A stretch of DNA of 64,000 bases from Roseiarcus sp963772555 (GTDB lineage Bacteria > Pseudomonadota > Alphaproteobacteria > Rhizobiales > Beijerinckiaceae): assembly GCA_963772555.1 (NCBI GenBank), contig CAVYXQ010000024.1, positions 124,001 through 188,000 of the forward strand. Direction: 5' to 3'. The notes under the pieces were generated by a model that did not search any database, was not told the DNA's origin, and saw nothing but the letters and a program-made list of their open reading frames with translations. The translations under genes and the position numbers were made by a program. Below, one piece after another: positions 43,659-53,069 of this stretch; the first letter of the stretch is position 1; each line of letters opens with the position of its first letter.

Positions 43659-44012
43659 ATGTCGAACGACCAGCCCGGACCCTCTCCGGTCGCCAAGCAG
43701 TGGGCGCCTGCGCTCGGTGCGGCGTTGCTGGGCGCCCTTGCCCTTGGGGCCGTCGCCATCGGGTTTCTCGCTCGGAATTCGCCAATGTCGAGCAAAACCT
43801 CAGGCCGATCCAGGCCCCGGCCCATAACGATTCTGCTGGCGCTTGCGGTCGGGGCGGCGGCGGCGGGCGCGGTCGCCATGGGCGCCCTCGCCATCGGGGC
43901 CGCGGCGATCGGTCGCCTCGCCATCGGGAAGGCGCGGTTTCGCGATTTGGAGATCGACGAACTCACGGTTCGGAAATTGCACGTCCTCGAACGTGACGGT
44001 CCGGCCGAATGA
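43659..44012 (+). CDS. Small hydrophobic protein, unknown function
   Basis: 117 residues. Two Gly/Ala-rich hydrophobic segments (ALGAALLGALALGAVAIGFL and ITILLALAVGAAAAGAVAMG, the latter extended by ALAIGAAAIGRLAIGKARF) are followed by a short charged tail LEIDELTVRKLHV. The AIGxLAIG pentapeptide-like repetition resembles small polar-helix or stacked-beta proteins. No family is assigned. It follows zur on the same strand after 47 bases. Confidence 0.6.
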   Translation: MSNDQPGPSPVAKQWAPALGAALLGALALGAVAIGFLARNSPMSSKTSGRSRPRPITILLALAVGAAAAGAVAMGALAIGAAAIGRLAIGKARFRDLEIDELTVRKLHVLERDGPAE

Positions 44013-44128
44013 TGGCGGCGTTCGCCGGCGCGCGCATGGCGGCGCGCCACTGAACCTTTTGCCGGGCTGATGCGACTTCTGTGAGCCGGCGCACTGCGCG
44101 CCGGGCGATCGGCACTAGACTGTTACCT

Positions 44129-45724
44129 ATGAGTTGCAGGAAGCTTTTGGCGCAATTGCTTGTGGCCGCGCTGGCATTCGGCCTCGCGCCCCGGCTGTCG
44201 CTCGCGCAACAGGGGTCGTTCACTCCCGACCGCGGGCTGCCGGTTTACGGCGGACCTGGGGGCGGCTGGCGCGGCGGCCCCGGTATTGGCCAGGTTGGTA
44301 CGCGCATGTTCGCCCCAGCCATCGGCGGCGTGCTCGTGACGCTGCCGCCGCCGAGCGCAGAGGGCGGCGGGGCGGAAAGTTCTCAGCCGTGGCGTCACCG
44401 GCGGCCGAAGCCCAGGCCGCCGCACGGGGTGATCGTGGAACGGCCGCCGCCGAGATGGGGCGCGCCCGGGGCGCCCCTGCCCCCAGCCGCGGCGCATCAG
44501 ACAGCGGCGCAAAGGCGCGCGCCAAGGCCGCCGACCCCGGCGCTTCTCGCCCACGCGTTTCCGCCTCCTCCGGGCGAGGCCCGCTTTCGCCGCGACGAGA
44601 TCCTCGTCTCGACCGCGCCCGCGCTCGCGCCCGCCGCCGTTTCGCAGATTCTCAGGCGACATCGCCTGACCGAACTCGAGACGACGCCGCTGTCGCTGAC
44701 CGGCGCGACGCTGCGGCTCTGGCGCATTCCCGATCGGCGCGCCGTCGCCGCCGTCGTCGCCGAGCTTCAGCGCGAATCGCTGCTGGCGGAGATCCAGCCC
44801 AATTATCTCTATGCGCTCGAGGACGATGCGACGTCCCCTGCCCCGCCGGCGGTCGAGGAATATTGGCTGGCCAAGCTCGATGCCGATCCTTCGCTCGATC
44901 TCGGGCGCGGCGATCCGATTCGCGTGGCGGTGATCGACACCGCGATCGACGAGGCGCATCCCGACCTTCAAGGCGCGGTCGAGGCGCGGTTCGATGCGAT
45001 CGGCGGCGGCGAGCCGCCGCACGCGCTTGGCCACGGAACGTCGATTGCCGGCGCCATCGCCGGCCGCGGCCGGGTGAAAGGCGTCGCGCCGACGGTCCGC
45101 ATCCTCTCGGCCCGCGCCTTCGACAGCGACGCGACGGGCGCCGATCTCGGCTCGACCTTCGCCATCGTCAAGGCGATCGACTGGGCGGCCCGCTCGCGCG
45201 CCAAAGTCATCAACATGAGCTTCGCCGGCCCGCCGGATCCCGCCTTGCATACGATCCTCGCCGCGGCGGCGGCCAGGGGGCCGACGCTGGTCGCCGCGGC
45301 GGGCAATGCCGGGCCGAAATCGCCGCCGCTCTATCCCGCCGCCGACGCCAGCGTCATTTCGGTCTCGGCCACCGACGAAAGCGACGCGGTCTATCCGATG
45401 GCCAATGCGGGCCCCTCAATCGCCGTCGCCGCGCCCGGCGTCGACGTGCTGCTGCCGGCGTCGCACGGCGGCTATGCGATGCAGACGGGCACCTCGGTCT
45501 CCGCTGCGCTGGTGTCAGGCGTCGCCGCGCTGGTGCTCGAGCGCCAGCCCGGGGCTTCGCCCTCCGCTCTGAGGGCCGTTCTCGAAAGGACGGCCCGGCC
45601 GATCGCTGCGGCGGGCAAGGACCGCGTCGGCGCCGGCCTCGTCGACGCGCGCCTCGCGGTCCAGGCTGCCGCGGCGAGGGGCGAACCGTCGGCGCCGTCC
45701 CATTCGGCCGCTCAGGGTTTCTGA
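44129..45724 (+). CDS. Secreted S8 (subtilisin-like) serine protease
   Basis: 531 residues from ATG 44129 with a signal peptide (LLAQLLVAALAFGLAPRLSLA). A Pro/Gly/Arg-rich region (about 25-165) and an I9-like propeptide (about 165-240) precede the catalytic domain: Asp in VAVIDTAIDEAHPDL, His in GHGTSIAGAIAG, Asn in AAAGNAGPKSP and Ser in QTGTSVSAALVSGVAALVLE. Complete triad, so an active extracellular or periplasmic protease is expected. It follows the small hydrophobic gene and ends near repeat copy C. Confidence 0.9.
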   Translation: MSCRKLLAQLLVAALAFGLAPRLSLAQQGSFTPDRGLPVYGGPGGGWRGGPGIGQVGTRMFAPAIGGVLVTLPPPSAEGGGAESSQPWRHRRPKPRPPHGVIVERPPPRWGAPGAPLPPAAAHQTAAQRRAPRPPTPALLAHAFPPPPGEARFRRDEILVSTAPALAPAAVSQILRRHRLTELETTPLSLTGATLRLWRIPDRRAVAAVVAELQRESLLAEIQPNYLYALEDDATSPAPPAVEEYWLAKLDADPSLDLGRGDPIRVAVIDTAIDEAHPDLQGAVEARFDAIGGGEPPHALGHGTSIAGAIAGRGRVKGVAPTVRILSARAFDSDATGADLGSTFAIVKAIDWAARSRAKVINMSFAGPPDPALHTILAAAAARGPTLVAAAGNAGPKSPPLYPAADASVISVSATDESDAVYPMANAGPSIAVAAPGVDVLLPASHGGYAMQTGTSVSAALVSGVAALVLERQPGASPSALRAVLERTARPIAAAGKDRVGAGLVDARLAVQAAAARGEPSAPSHSAAQGF

Positions 45725-45750
45725 CACGCCAGGTCCAAGGAAGGCGCGGG

Positions 45751-45970
45751 TTCGATTGGAAAATCACCCACGCGACGCGTTCGTGCCATTCCGGCTGTTT
45801 TCCCTGATAATCCCTGATAATCCCTGCAAATCGAAAAAAGCGCTCCCGCCGCTGCTCAATCGATGCAGAAATGCATGGGATTTCATTTTGTTCAGCGGAT
45901 GTGCTCGTGCAGAAGGTAAACACGGAACAGGGAAATGATTTTCCCTGTTCGGCCAAGGAACAGGGAAACG
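45751..45970 (-). repeat. Dispersed repeat, copy C (inverted)
   Basis: Read on the minus strand it has TTCCCTGTTCC / GAACAGGGAAA / TTTCCCTGTTCC, CTGCACGAGCACATCCGCTG, GCGGCGGGAGCGCTTTTTTCG, two tandem ATTATCAGGG units, AAAACAGCCGG and AATCGAACCC. This uninterrupted copy defines the target of the IS element in copy B. Confidence 0.8.
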
Positions 45971-46039
45971 CCTTCGGCTCGCATGACAGGCCGCCGTTGG
46001 TCGTAATTCCGAGGCCCGTCAGCCGCAGCGATCAAGCAA

Positions 46040-46678
46040 TTAATATGACAAGCCGGGCGCGCGCATCTCGCGCAGATAGCCGCGCGCCATCGCGTGCATA
46101 TGGACGCGGATTGTTTCCCTGTCGACGACGGAGGCCATGAACGCCGCCTGCAGCATCGAGGTGCAGGCCATCACCAGGAAGACGGCGAGGGGTTCGACGT
46201 CGTCACGGCCGATCTCGGGGCAGCTTCTCAACAGGCCGGCAACGAGCGCGGCCCCCTTGGCGACCGAGGCGCGCACGAGCTCGGTGCCGCCGACCTCGAC
46301 CAGCGGCTCGTGCATCGCCCGGGAGACCTCGAGCCGGTTCCATTTCGCCGCAATAAAGGCGTCGACCAGCCCCGCCGCGGTCTCGTCGAGCGGGCGCCCG
46401 TAGAGCGCCCGGCAGTCCGCTTCGATCGAAGCGGACATCTCCGCCAGATAGCGTTCGAGCGCCGCCCGGATGAGCGACTGGCGATTGGGGAAATACTGAT
46501 AGAGCGTGCCGATCGACACGCCCGCCCGTTCGGCGACGCGGCTCGTTGTCAGCTTGCGGTAGCCGACCGACAGCAAAACCTGAATGCTGGCCTCGAAGAT
46601 GGCGAGCACGGTCGCCTCGGACCGGGCCTGAACCGGCAGTTTTCTTGGGTTCAGCGGACCAAACGGGTTTGCGGTCAC
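46040..46678 (-). CDS. TetR/AcrR-family regulator
   Basis: 212 residues. The N-terminal helix-turn-helix is ASIQVLLSVGYRKLTTSRVA to GTLYQYFPNRQSLIRAALE; the C-terminal ligand and dimer domain has the TetR_C-like SRAMHEPLVEVGG segment. It is divergently arranged with the SDR gene 90 bases away and probably represses it or itself in response to a small hydrophobic ligand. Confidence 0.88.
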   Translation of the reverse strand: MTANPFGPLNPRKLPVQARSEATVLAIFEASIQVLLSVGYRKLTTSRVAERAGVSIGTLYQYFPNRQSLIRAALERYLAEMSASIEADCRALYGRPLDETAAGLVDAFIAAKWNRLEVSRAMHEPLVEVGGTELVRASVAKGAALVAGLLRSCPEIGRDDVEPLAVFLVMACTSMLQAAFMASVVDRETIRVHMHAMARGYLREMRAPGLSY

Positions 46679-46768
46679 GAAAGCGAATTCCCGGAACCTG
46701 AAGGAACGCTCATATTATCGTCAAGCGGCAAGGCGACAAGCCGGGCGCCAGCGAAGCGAGGTTTCGCC

Positions 46769-47635
46769 ATGCAAGCCAATTCCGAGAGGCCATGGGTTCT
46801 GGTCACCGGCGCGACAGCCGGGATCGGCAAGGCGCTCGTCGCGCGTTTGGCGGCGGAGGGGCATAACGTCATCGCGGCGGCTCGGGATCCGACGCGGGTC
46901 AGCTGCCCGAACGGACCCGGCCGGGTGGAAGTTGTGCGGCTCGATTTCGACGAGCCCTCGACAATCGAGGCCGCAGCTCGCGAGAGCGCCCGCATTGCGG
47001 GGGCGGCCGGCCTTGCCGGCCTCGTCAACATGGCGGGGATCATCGTTGAGGGACCGCTCGAAGCAATCCCGGCGCAGGCGCTCCGCCGACAGTTCGAGGT
47101 GAATGTCGTCGGCCCGGTCGCGCTGACCCAGGCGGTGCTTCCCTTGCTCGTCAAAGCGCGCGGCGCGATCGTCAACATCGGCGCGGTTTCGGCGCATCTG
47201 ACGCCGCCCTTCTACGGGCCGATCGCCGCGTCGAAGGCGGCGCTCGCCTCGCTCAATGACGCGATGCGGCTGGAATTCGCGCAATTCGGCATCAGGGTGT
47301 TCCTGATCGAGCCGGGCGCGGTGAGGACGGGCATCTTCGCCACGGCCAAAACGGCGCGGGACGCCTGGCTCGCCGAACGGCCGGACCTCGAACGGCGCTA
47401 TCGCCCCGCCTTTGCGGCGATGGAGCGCGCCTTCGAGAAATCGGGCGCCGACGATCCCGAGGTCGTCGTCAAAGCGGTCATGGCGCTTCTCTCAGGCCGC
47501 AGCGCCAAACCCAGAGCGGTCGTTGGCAAGGGCGCCGGCGCCTTTGTGCTCCTCTCCCGCCTTCCGATCCGCCTGCGCGACCGGCTGGTGAAGTCGGCGC
47601 TCGGCCTGAGCGAAGCGCTCAGGCCCGCCGACTGA
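46769..47635 (+). CDS. Short-chain dehydrogenase/reductase
   Basis: 288 residues. The NAD(P)-binding motif VLVTGATAGIGKALVARLA, LVNMAGI, catalytic Ser in NIGAVSAHLTPP and the YGPIAASK active site are complete. The C-terminal extension (about 245-288) is longer than the classical 250-residue SDR. The substrate is unknown; control by the divergent TetR-type regulator is likely. Confidence 0.88.
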   Translation: MQANSERPWVLVTGATAGIGKALVARLAAEGHNVIAAARDPTRVSCPNGPGRVEVVRLDFDEPSTIEAAARESARIAGAAGLAGLVNMAGIIVEGPLEAIPAQALRRQFEVNVVGPVALTQAVLPLLVKARGAIVNIGAVSAHLTPPFYGPIAASKAALASLNDAMRLEFAQFGIRVFLIEPGAVRTGIFATAKTARDAWLAERPDLERRYRPAFAAMERAFEKSGADDPEVVVKAVMALLSGRSAKPRAVVGKGAGAFVLLSRLPIRLRDRLVKSALGLSEALRPAD

Positions 47636-47698
47636 GGGCGAAGGCGCAGGCTTCGCGCCGGATCTCGCGGACCGCAATCGGCCAGGTCGAATCCGCGC

Positions 47699-50600
47699 TC
47701 ACCCACAGAGCTCGAGCTTTCCGGCATTCGGGCCGTCGCGGGTCACACGTAGTCCCACCGACGCGTAAAGCGGGTCGAACTCACGGTACGGCTCTCCGTC
47801 AGCATAAACGGCGGGCGGTTCGAGCGGCGTGGTCGAATGGAACAGCGAGAGCAGCGACACCCCCTGCGACGAACCAACGACCATGTGCCGACCATCCGCG
47901 CTCGCTGCGAGCGCGCGCGGGCTGTTGCCGCCCTTGATCGTGAGCTCGAGAGCGTCAGAGAGCGCCTTCAAGTCCTCCTGATCCTGTTGGACCTTTTTGA
48001 ACCCTAAATCGCTCCGCGCTACCATCTTGCCGTCGGCGGATGTCATGGTTGCGCGGCCGCCGGCGATCTGCATCGTGGCGCCGCCTTCGCTGATGAGCGT
48101 CAAGCCTTGAGCCCGTTGGACATCCTCGCCGTAAGTGTTGAGGCGCGTTCCCGTCCGAACGCTCCACGCGGCCATCGTCCCGTCCTCGGATCCGCTGATG
48201 AGCGCGCGGCCGTCTCCCGTGAACGCGATCGCCACGACTGGGCCCTTGTGCCCCGAAAGCGTGTGAAGGGCCTGGGCACGGGCGACGTCCCACAGACGAA
48301 TCGTACCGTCCATCGAGGCGGTTGCCGCGGTCAGACCGTCGGGCGTCAAGGCGACGCCGGTGACGGGAGCCGAATGCCCGGGGAGATCCGCGATCTCTTC
48401 CCCGAGGTCGGGGTTCCAGATACGCGCGCCATTCTCGCCTCCGACGAGCGCCCGCGCGCCATCCGCGGCGAGCGCGACACCGAGGATGTCCCCTCGCCGA
48501 CCGGCGATGAAACGCAGCGGCTCGTCCAATTGCGGATCCCAGAGGAGAATGCGGCCGTCCTTCGAGCCGCTCGCGAGGCGCGCGCCCGAGCGTGCGTAGG
48601 CAACACAGGAGACCTCTGCACGGTGCCCCGACAGAATCTGGCGGACCTCCCCGGCCGCAAGGTCCCACAGACGCACGGCGTAGTCTTCGTAGCCGCACGC
48701 GATCGTGGCGCCGTCCGGGCTCATGGCCAAGGCCGTCGGCTCAAGGTCGCGCACGTTCAACACGCCGACAGCCGCTCCGGTGTCGAGGTTCCAGATGCGT
48801 GCCGTGCCGTCGGCCGAGCAGCTCACCGCCGTGCGGCCGTCAGGCGCAATCGTCACCCCGGGTATGAATGCGGAATGCCCGAGGAGCGGTCGTGGCGCAC
48901 CGTTCTCGGTGAGGTCCCAGAGGAGCAGAGCGCCATCGCTCGATGCCGTGAGCAGGCGGCGACCATCCGTGCTCACTGCGAGGCTGGTTACCGGCGCCTC
49001 GTGCGCCTGAAAGATGCGGCGCTGCGTCCCCGACGCAACGTCCCAGCAGCGCGCCGTCTTGTCGGCCGACGCGGTGAATAACAGCTTGCTGTCCGAGCTG
49101 AACGCGACGCATCCCACGCCGCCGTCGTGGCCTTGGATGATTCGGGTCGTTGCGCCGGTCTCGATGTTCCAGAGCCTGACGTCCCTGTCGAGCGACCCGG
49201 TCGCGATCGTGCCGCCATCGCGGCTGAGGGCGAGGCCCCATACGCGGTCGCGATGCCCTCTCAGCAGTCGCAGCTGACGGCCGTTTGCGGCGTCCCAAAC
49301 ACGCACCGTCGCATCGTCAGAGGCGCTGACTACCCTGCGGCCGTCGGGCGTCAGCGCCACAGCGGCGACCGATCCGTCGTGCCGCTCAAGGAAATACGGT
49401 GGCGAGGTATGGAAGTCCCAGACGACCGCGCCGCCGCTGCCCAACAGGCCCGCCTTTTCGCTGGCGATCCTGCCGCCGACTGCGCCAAAGCCGATCGAGT
49501 CGGAGACGAGCTTCTGTCGATCCCCGGTTCCGTAGAGGAGCGCCATGGCGTCTGTGCGCCAGGCGAGCGACGCGACGGGCGACGCGACCGGCCGTCGCAG
49601 CGCCTGATCTCCGGTAGGCGCTTTCCAGAAGCGAAGCGTACGATCGGCCGAACCGCTCGCGAGCAGCGCGCCGTCGGCGGTGAACGCCAGCGCGTCGACG
49701 CGGCCCAGATGCCCGACCTGCAGCACGCACCGCTCCGAGCCTCTCGCGCGGTCCCAGACGCGCGCACAGCGGTCCGTCGAGCCAGTCACGACCACCGACC
49801 CATCGACGCTGAGCGCGACGCTCGTGAAACCAGCTCCGTGCCCGAACAGCGCACCCTGCCGTTCGGCCGTCTCGACATTCCAGAAGGCGACGACGCCGTC
49901 CATGGACGCGGTGACTGCGGAACCGTCAGGCGCGAAGGCCACATCGAAAACCGTTCCGCTGTGGCCAGAATACTCACCGATGCGGGCTCCCGTCCGCAAA
50001 TCCCAGCACCGCGCCGTGTGGTCCCTTGACCCGCTCAGCGCTCGCGTCCCGTCCGCGCTCAGCGCGACGGACGGCACCGCATCCTCGTGAGCCTTGATTC
50101 GCCGGACGAGGGCGCCCCGCGTCAGATCCCACAGACAAATCGAACCATCGTTCGAGCCGACCAGGAGACGCGTTCCGTCGTCCGAGACGTCGAGCCTGCC
50201 GCATGGTGCGCCGCCGTCTTCCAGAGCGCGGAGTTGCCGACCGTCAGCGACGCTCCAGAGGCGCACCGAACCGTCTGCCGACGAGGTGACGACGGTCGCG
50301 CCATCCGGTAGGAATCGCGCCCCTATGGCGTCGGCCGTGTGTCCGACGAGCGTGTGACGCGCCTCGCCGCTCGCAAGGTCCCAGAGTCGGGCTGTTCGAT
50401 CAGCCGACGCGCTGACGCCGAGGGCGCCATCCGGGCTGAACGACACGCTTGTGACCCTACCTGTATGTCCATCGAGCGTACGCATCCTGACGCCCCGCTC
50501 GACATTCCAAAGCGAGACGCGTCCCTGGTCGTCACCGCTGAGGGCGGTCTTCCCGTCGGGCCGAAGCGCGACGCTCACGACGCCGCCTGACTGGTCGCCC

Positions 50601-52472
50601 AGCGTGACGCGCTCACCGGCGCCCGAATTCAGGAGACGGAGGCTGCCGTCGTCGTGCCCCGCTGCAGCCAGGCCGGCGCCCGGGGCGACCGCGATGGCGC
50701 TGCACCCATTGGAGACGTCGTCGATCGCCGAGGTCTCCGGCGCCTCCTCGAGATCCCAGGCAGCGATCGTGGCGTCGATCGAGCCGCTCAGAAGCCGCCG
50801 CTCGTCTGCAGTGAACAGCAGCACGGTGACTGCCGCCAAGTGGCCATCGAGTACACGACGCTCTCTCCAGTCCTTCGTGCTCCACAATCGGATGGTGGAA
50901 TCATCCGCGCCGCTGGCGGCGAGCGAGCCGTCCTGGCTGAAGGCCAGGCAGCGAGCCGTCTGGGGCTGATCGATCCGGCGGATTTGCTTGAGCTCGGCGA
51001 GGTCCCACACTTCGATCGCGCCGCCTTCGAGACTACGCAACGCCTTGGTTCGGTCAGGCGCAATGGCGATGGCGACGACACGACCCTCCAGCGTGCCGAA
51101 AAGCGCGGGTCGTTCCTTCTTCGTCTCGAGGTCCAGGATCTTGGCCCCTCCTTCAGCAAGCCACCCGCCGATCGATGAACGCCCGGACGCGGTCAACATG
51201 CTACGCCCGCCGTCGTGGAAGACAATCGACGTAACGCTTCCGACGTGAAGCCGCTCGTTGAACAGGGGCGCGCCATCGCTGGCTATGATCACATAGCCTG
51301 ACCGCGTTCCAACCGCCGGTCTTCCCTGCGCATCGAAGGCGATCGCGGTAATGGCCTCCGCAAGCGTCGCGAGGAGCGCCTTCGGTTTGCCGCTCTCGCT
51401 ATCATACGCGAACAACTGGCCGTCCTCGCCTCCGGTGACCGCCTCGCCGCGGGGCGAGAAGGCGACCGCGCCGATTGCTCCGTTGTGCTGCGTGAACACG
51501 CGCGACGTCGTGCCGGTCCCGAGGTCCCACAGTCTGGCAGTTCCGTCGAACGAGCCGCTGAGCGCGAAGCGGCGGTCGGAGCTGACGGCGAGGCACGAGA
51601 TCGGCCCCCGATGCCCCGACAGGCGTCCGCGCAGGCGACCGCGTCTTGCATCCATGTACTGGAACATCGTCCAGGCTTCATCGGCCCAATCGGGACGCTC
51701 TCGCGTCGCCGGGTACCCCGGCGGTCCGCCGCCGCGAGGCGCGAGCTCCACCGCGCGCAAAAGGTGGGCGGCCGCCGCTTGCAGCCGACCCTGCTCCGAG
51801 AAGCGCCGGGCCTGCTGACAGGCTGCGTCCGACAACTCGAGTTGCGCGCGCCAATGGCTCGCCGCGATGAACGATGACTGCTCCGCCGTCGGCTTCTGCT
51901 CGTGCGTCTCGGCCGCCGCCAGCCATGTCTCGGCGTCCTGCAGTTCGTCGCCCTCCAGCAGCGACACGCGCTGCATGTCGGCGCGCCAGCGCAAAGCACG
52001 ATCGAGCAGCCGCGTGTGCGCGCGCACCCAGTCGAGGTCCGTGTCCATGGCGTCGAGGAGCCGGTCGACGGCGCTCTCGAAGGCGTCGGAAGGGCGCGAG
52101 ACAATCCACTGCCGGCTGGCGATGGGTTCGGTCAGCTTCGACGGCTCGACGTCCTCCCACACGAGCGGGATGATCTTCTTGTGGTGGTCAGCCGCAATTC
52201 CTGCCTCCTGCGCGCAGACTTCGGAGGCGGCTGAGGATGCACTGACCACGAAGACGAACGCGTCGCCGTTGACGATCGCGGACTCGATCTCTGTCCTCCA
52301 CTGCGCGCTCGGAGGGGATTCCCTCCCAGTCGACCCACGCCGTGCGACCGACCGCGACGAGGGCATCGTACAGACGCGTGACGAACGCTTTGTCTCTGCG
52401 GGAGTAGGAGATGAACACATCGGTCGTTGCCGGGCCGCCTGCCGCACCTCCGGCCCCCATGCCGCTGCTCAT
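47699..52472 (-). CDS. Giant TIR-WD40 repeat protein (frameshifted in the TIR domain)
   Basis: ATG 52472 opens a TIR domain: TDVFISYSRRDKAFVTRLYD, then GRTAWVDWEGIP; the frame then shifts near 52313 (CCCC for CCC) and continues as PSAQWRTEIESAIVNGDAF, SASSAASEVCAQEAGIAAD with the candidate catalytic Glu, KKIIPLVWEDVEPSKL. A helical linker (about 150-280) precedes about 27-28 WD repeats (to about residue 1450; for example TGRVTSVSFSPDGALGVSAS and SADRTARLWDL) and a short unique C-terminus. The whole is about 1590 residues. Twenty-eight repeats would make four seven-bladed propellers. TIR-WD40 proteins are thought to be NAD-cleaving, self-assembling sensors of stress or phage. The start overlaps the Sel1 gene stop as ATGA. 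Confidence 0.85.
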
Positions 52473-53005
52473 GAGCGTCCCCGCTGTTCTGCTGCTTCAG
52501 CCCGTTGCGCCCATGCGGCCGCTTGCTGGGGATCGATCGCGCGCAGCTGCGACGCTAGCTTTCGCATCGACCCGGCATCACCCGTCTTCGCCGCACGCGT
52601 GAGCCATCGCAAAGCCTCGTTTGGGTTGGACTCTTGAATATACGTTGCATAATTGTACATTGAATTGGCATATCCACGCTGCGCGGCCATCAGGTACCAT
52701 TTGGCCGCCTCCTCGGGATCGCGTTTGGAGACGATGAAGCCGAGGTTGTGGAGCACGAAAGCTTCACGCTTGGCGGCGGCGCGCCGTAGCCACGCTTCGG
52801 CTCCGCCCGGATCGCGCTCTAACAGCACCGCGGCGAGGTTGCCCATCGCCATCGTGTTTCCGAGTTCGCCTGCCCGTCGCCACCATCGCTCGGCCTCGTC
52901 ACGCTCGCCCTTCTGGAAGAGGAGACCGCCGAATGTCGTCATCGCTTTGGCGTCGCCGGCCTCAGCCGCCCTGCGCGTCGTCTCCTCGAAATCCGGTTCG
53001 GCCAT
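52469..53005 (-). CDS. Sel1-like repeat protein
   Basis: 178 residues made of about four to five helical Sel1/TPR-like repeats: EAGDAKAMTTFGGLLFQKG, ELGNTMAMGNLAAVLLERD, AKWYLMAAQRGYANSMYNYA, ALRWLTRAAKTGDAGSMRKL. There is no signal peptide. It acts as a protein-protein scaffold. It is directly upstream of, and four bases overlapping, the TIR-WD40 gene, so the two are likely made together and may form a complex. Confidence 0.85.
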   Translation of the reverse strand: MAEPDFEETTRRAAEAGDAKAMTTFGGLLFQKGERDEAERWWRRAGELGNTMAMGNLAAVLLERDPGGAEAWLRRAAAKREAFVLHNLGFIVSKRDPEEAAKWYLMAAQRGYANSMYNYATYIQESNPNEALRWLTRAAKTGDAGSMRKLASQLRAIDPQQAAAWAQRAEAAEQRGRS

Positions 53006-53069
53006 CCGACTTCACCCTGTATTTGCCGGTTTTATGCGCCGGCCGTCGGCTTGCGCTGTATTAGGCTGG

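Noticed and set aside
48107..50029. Several long plus-strand frames opposite the WD40 repeats
   Set aside because: Periodic repeat on the coding strand keeps antisense frames open; the translations lack family features.
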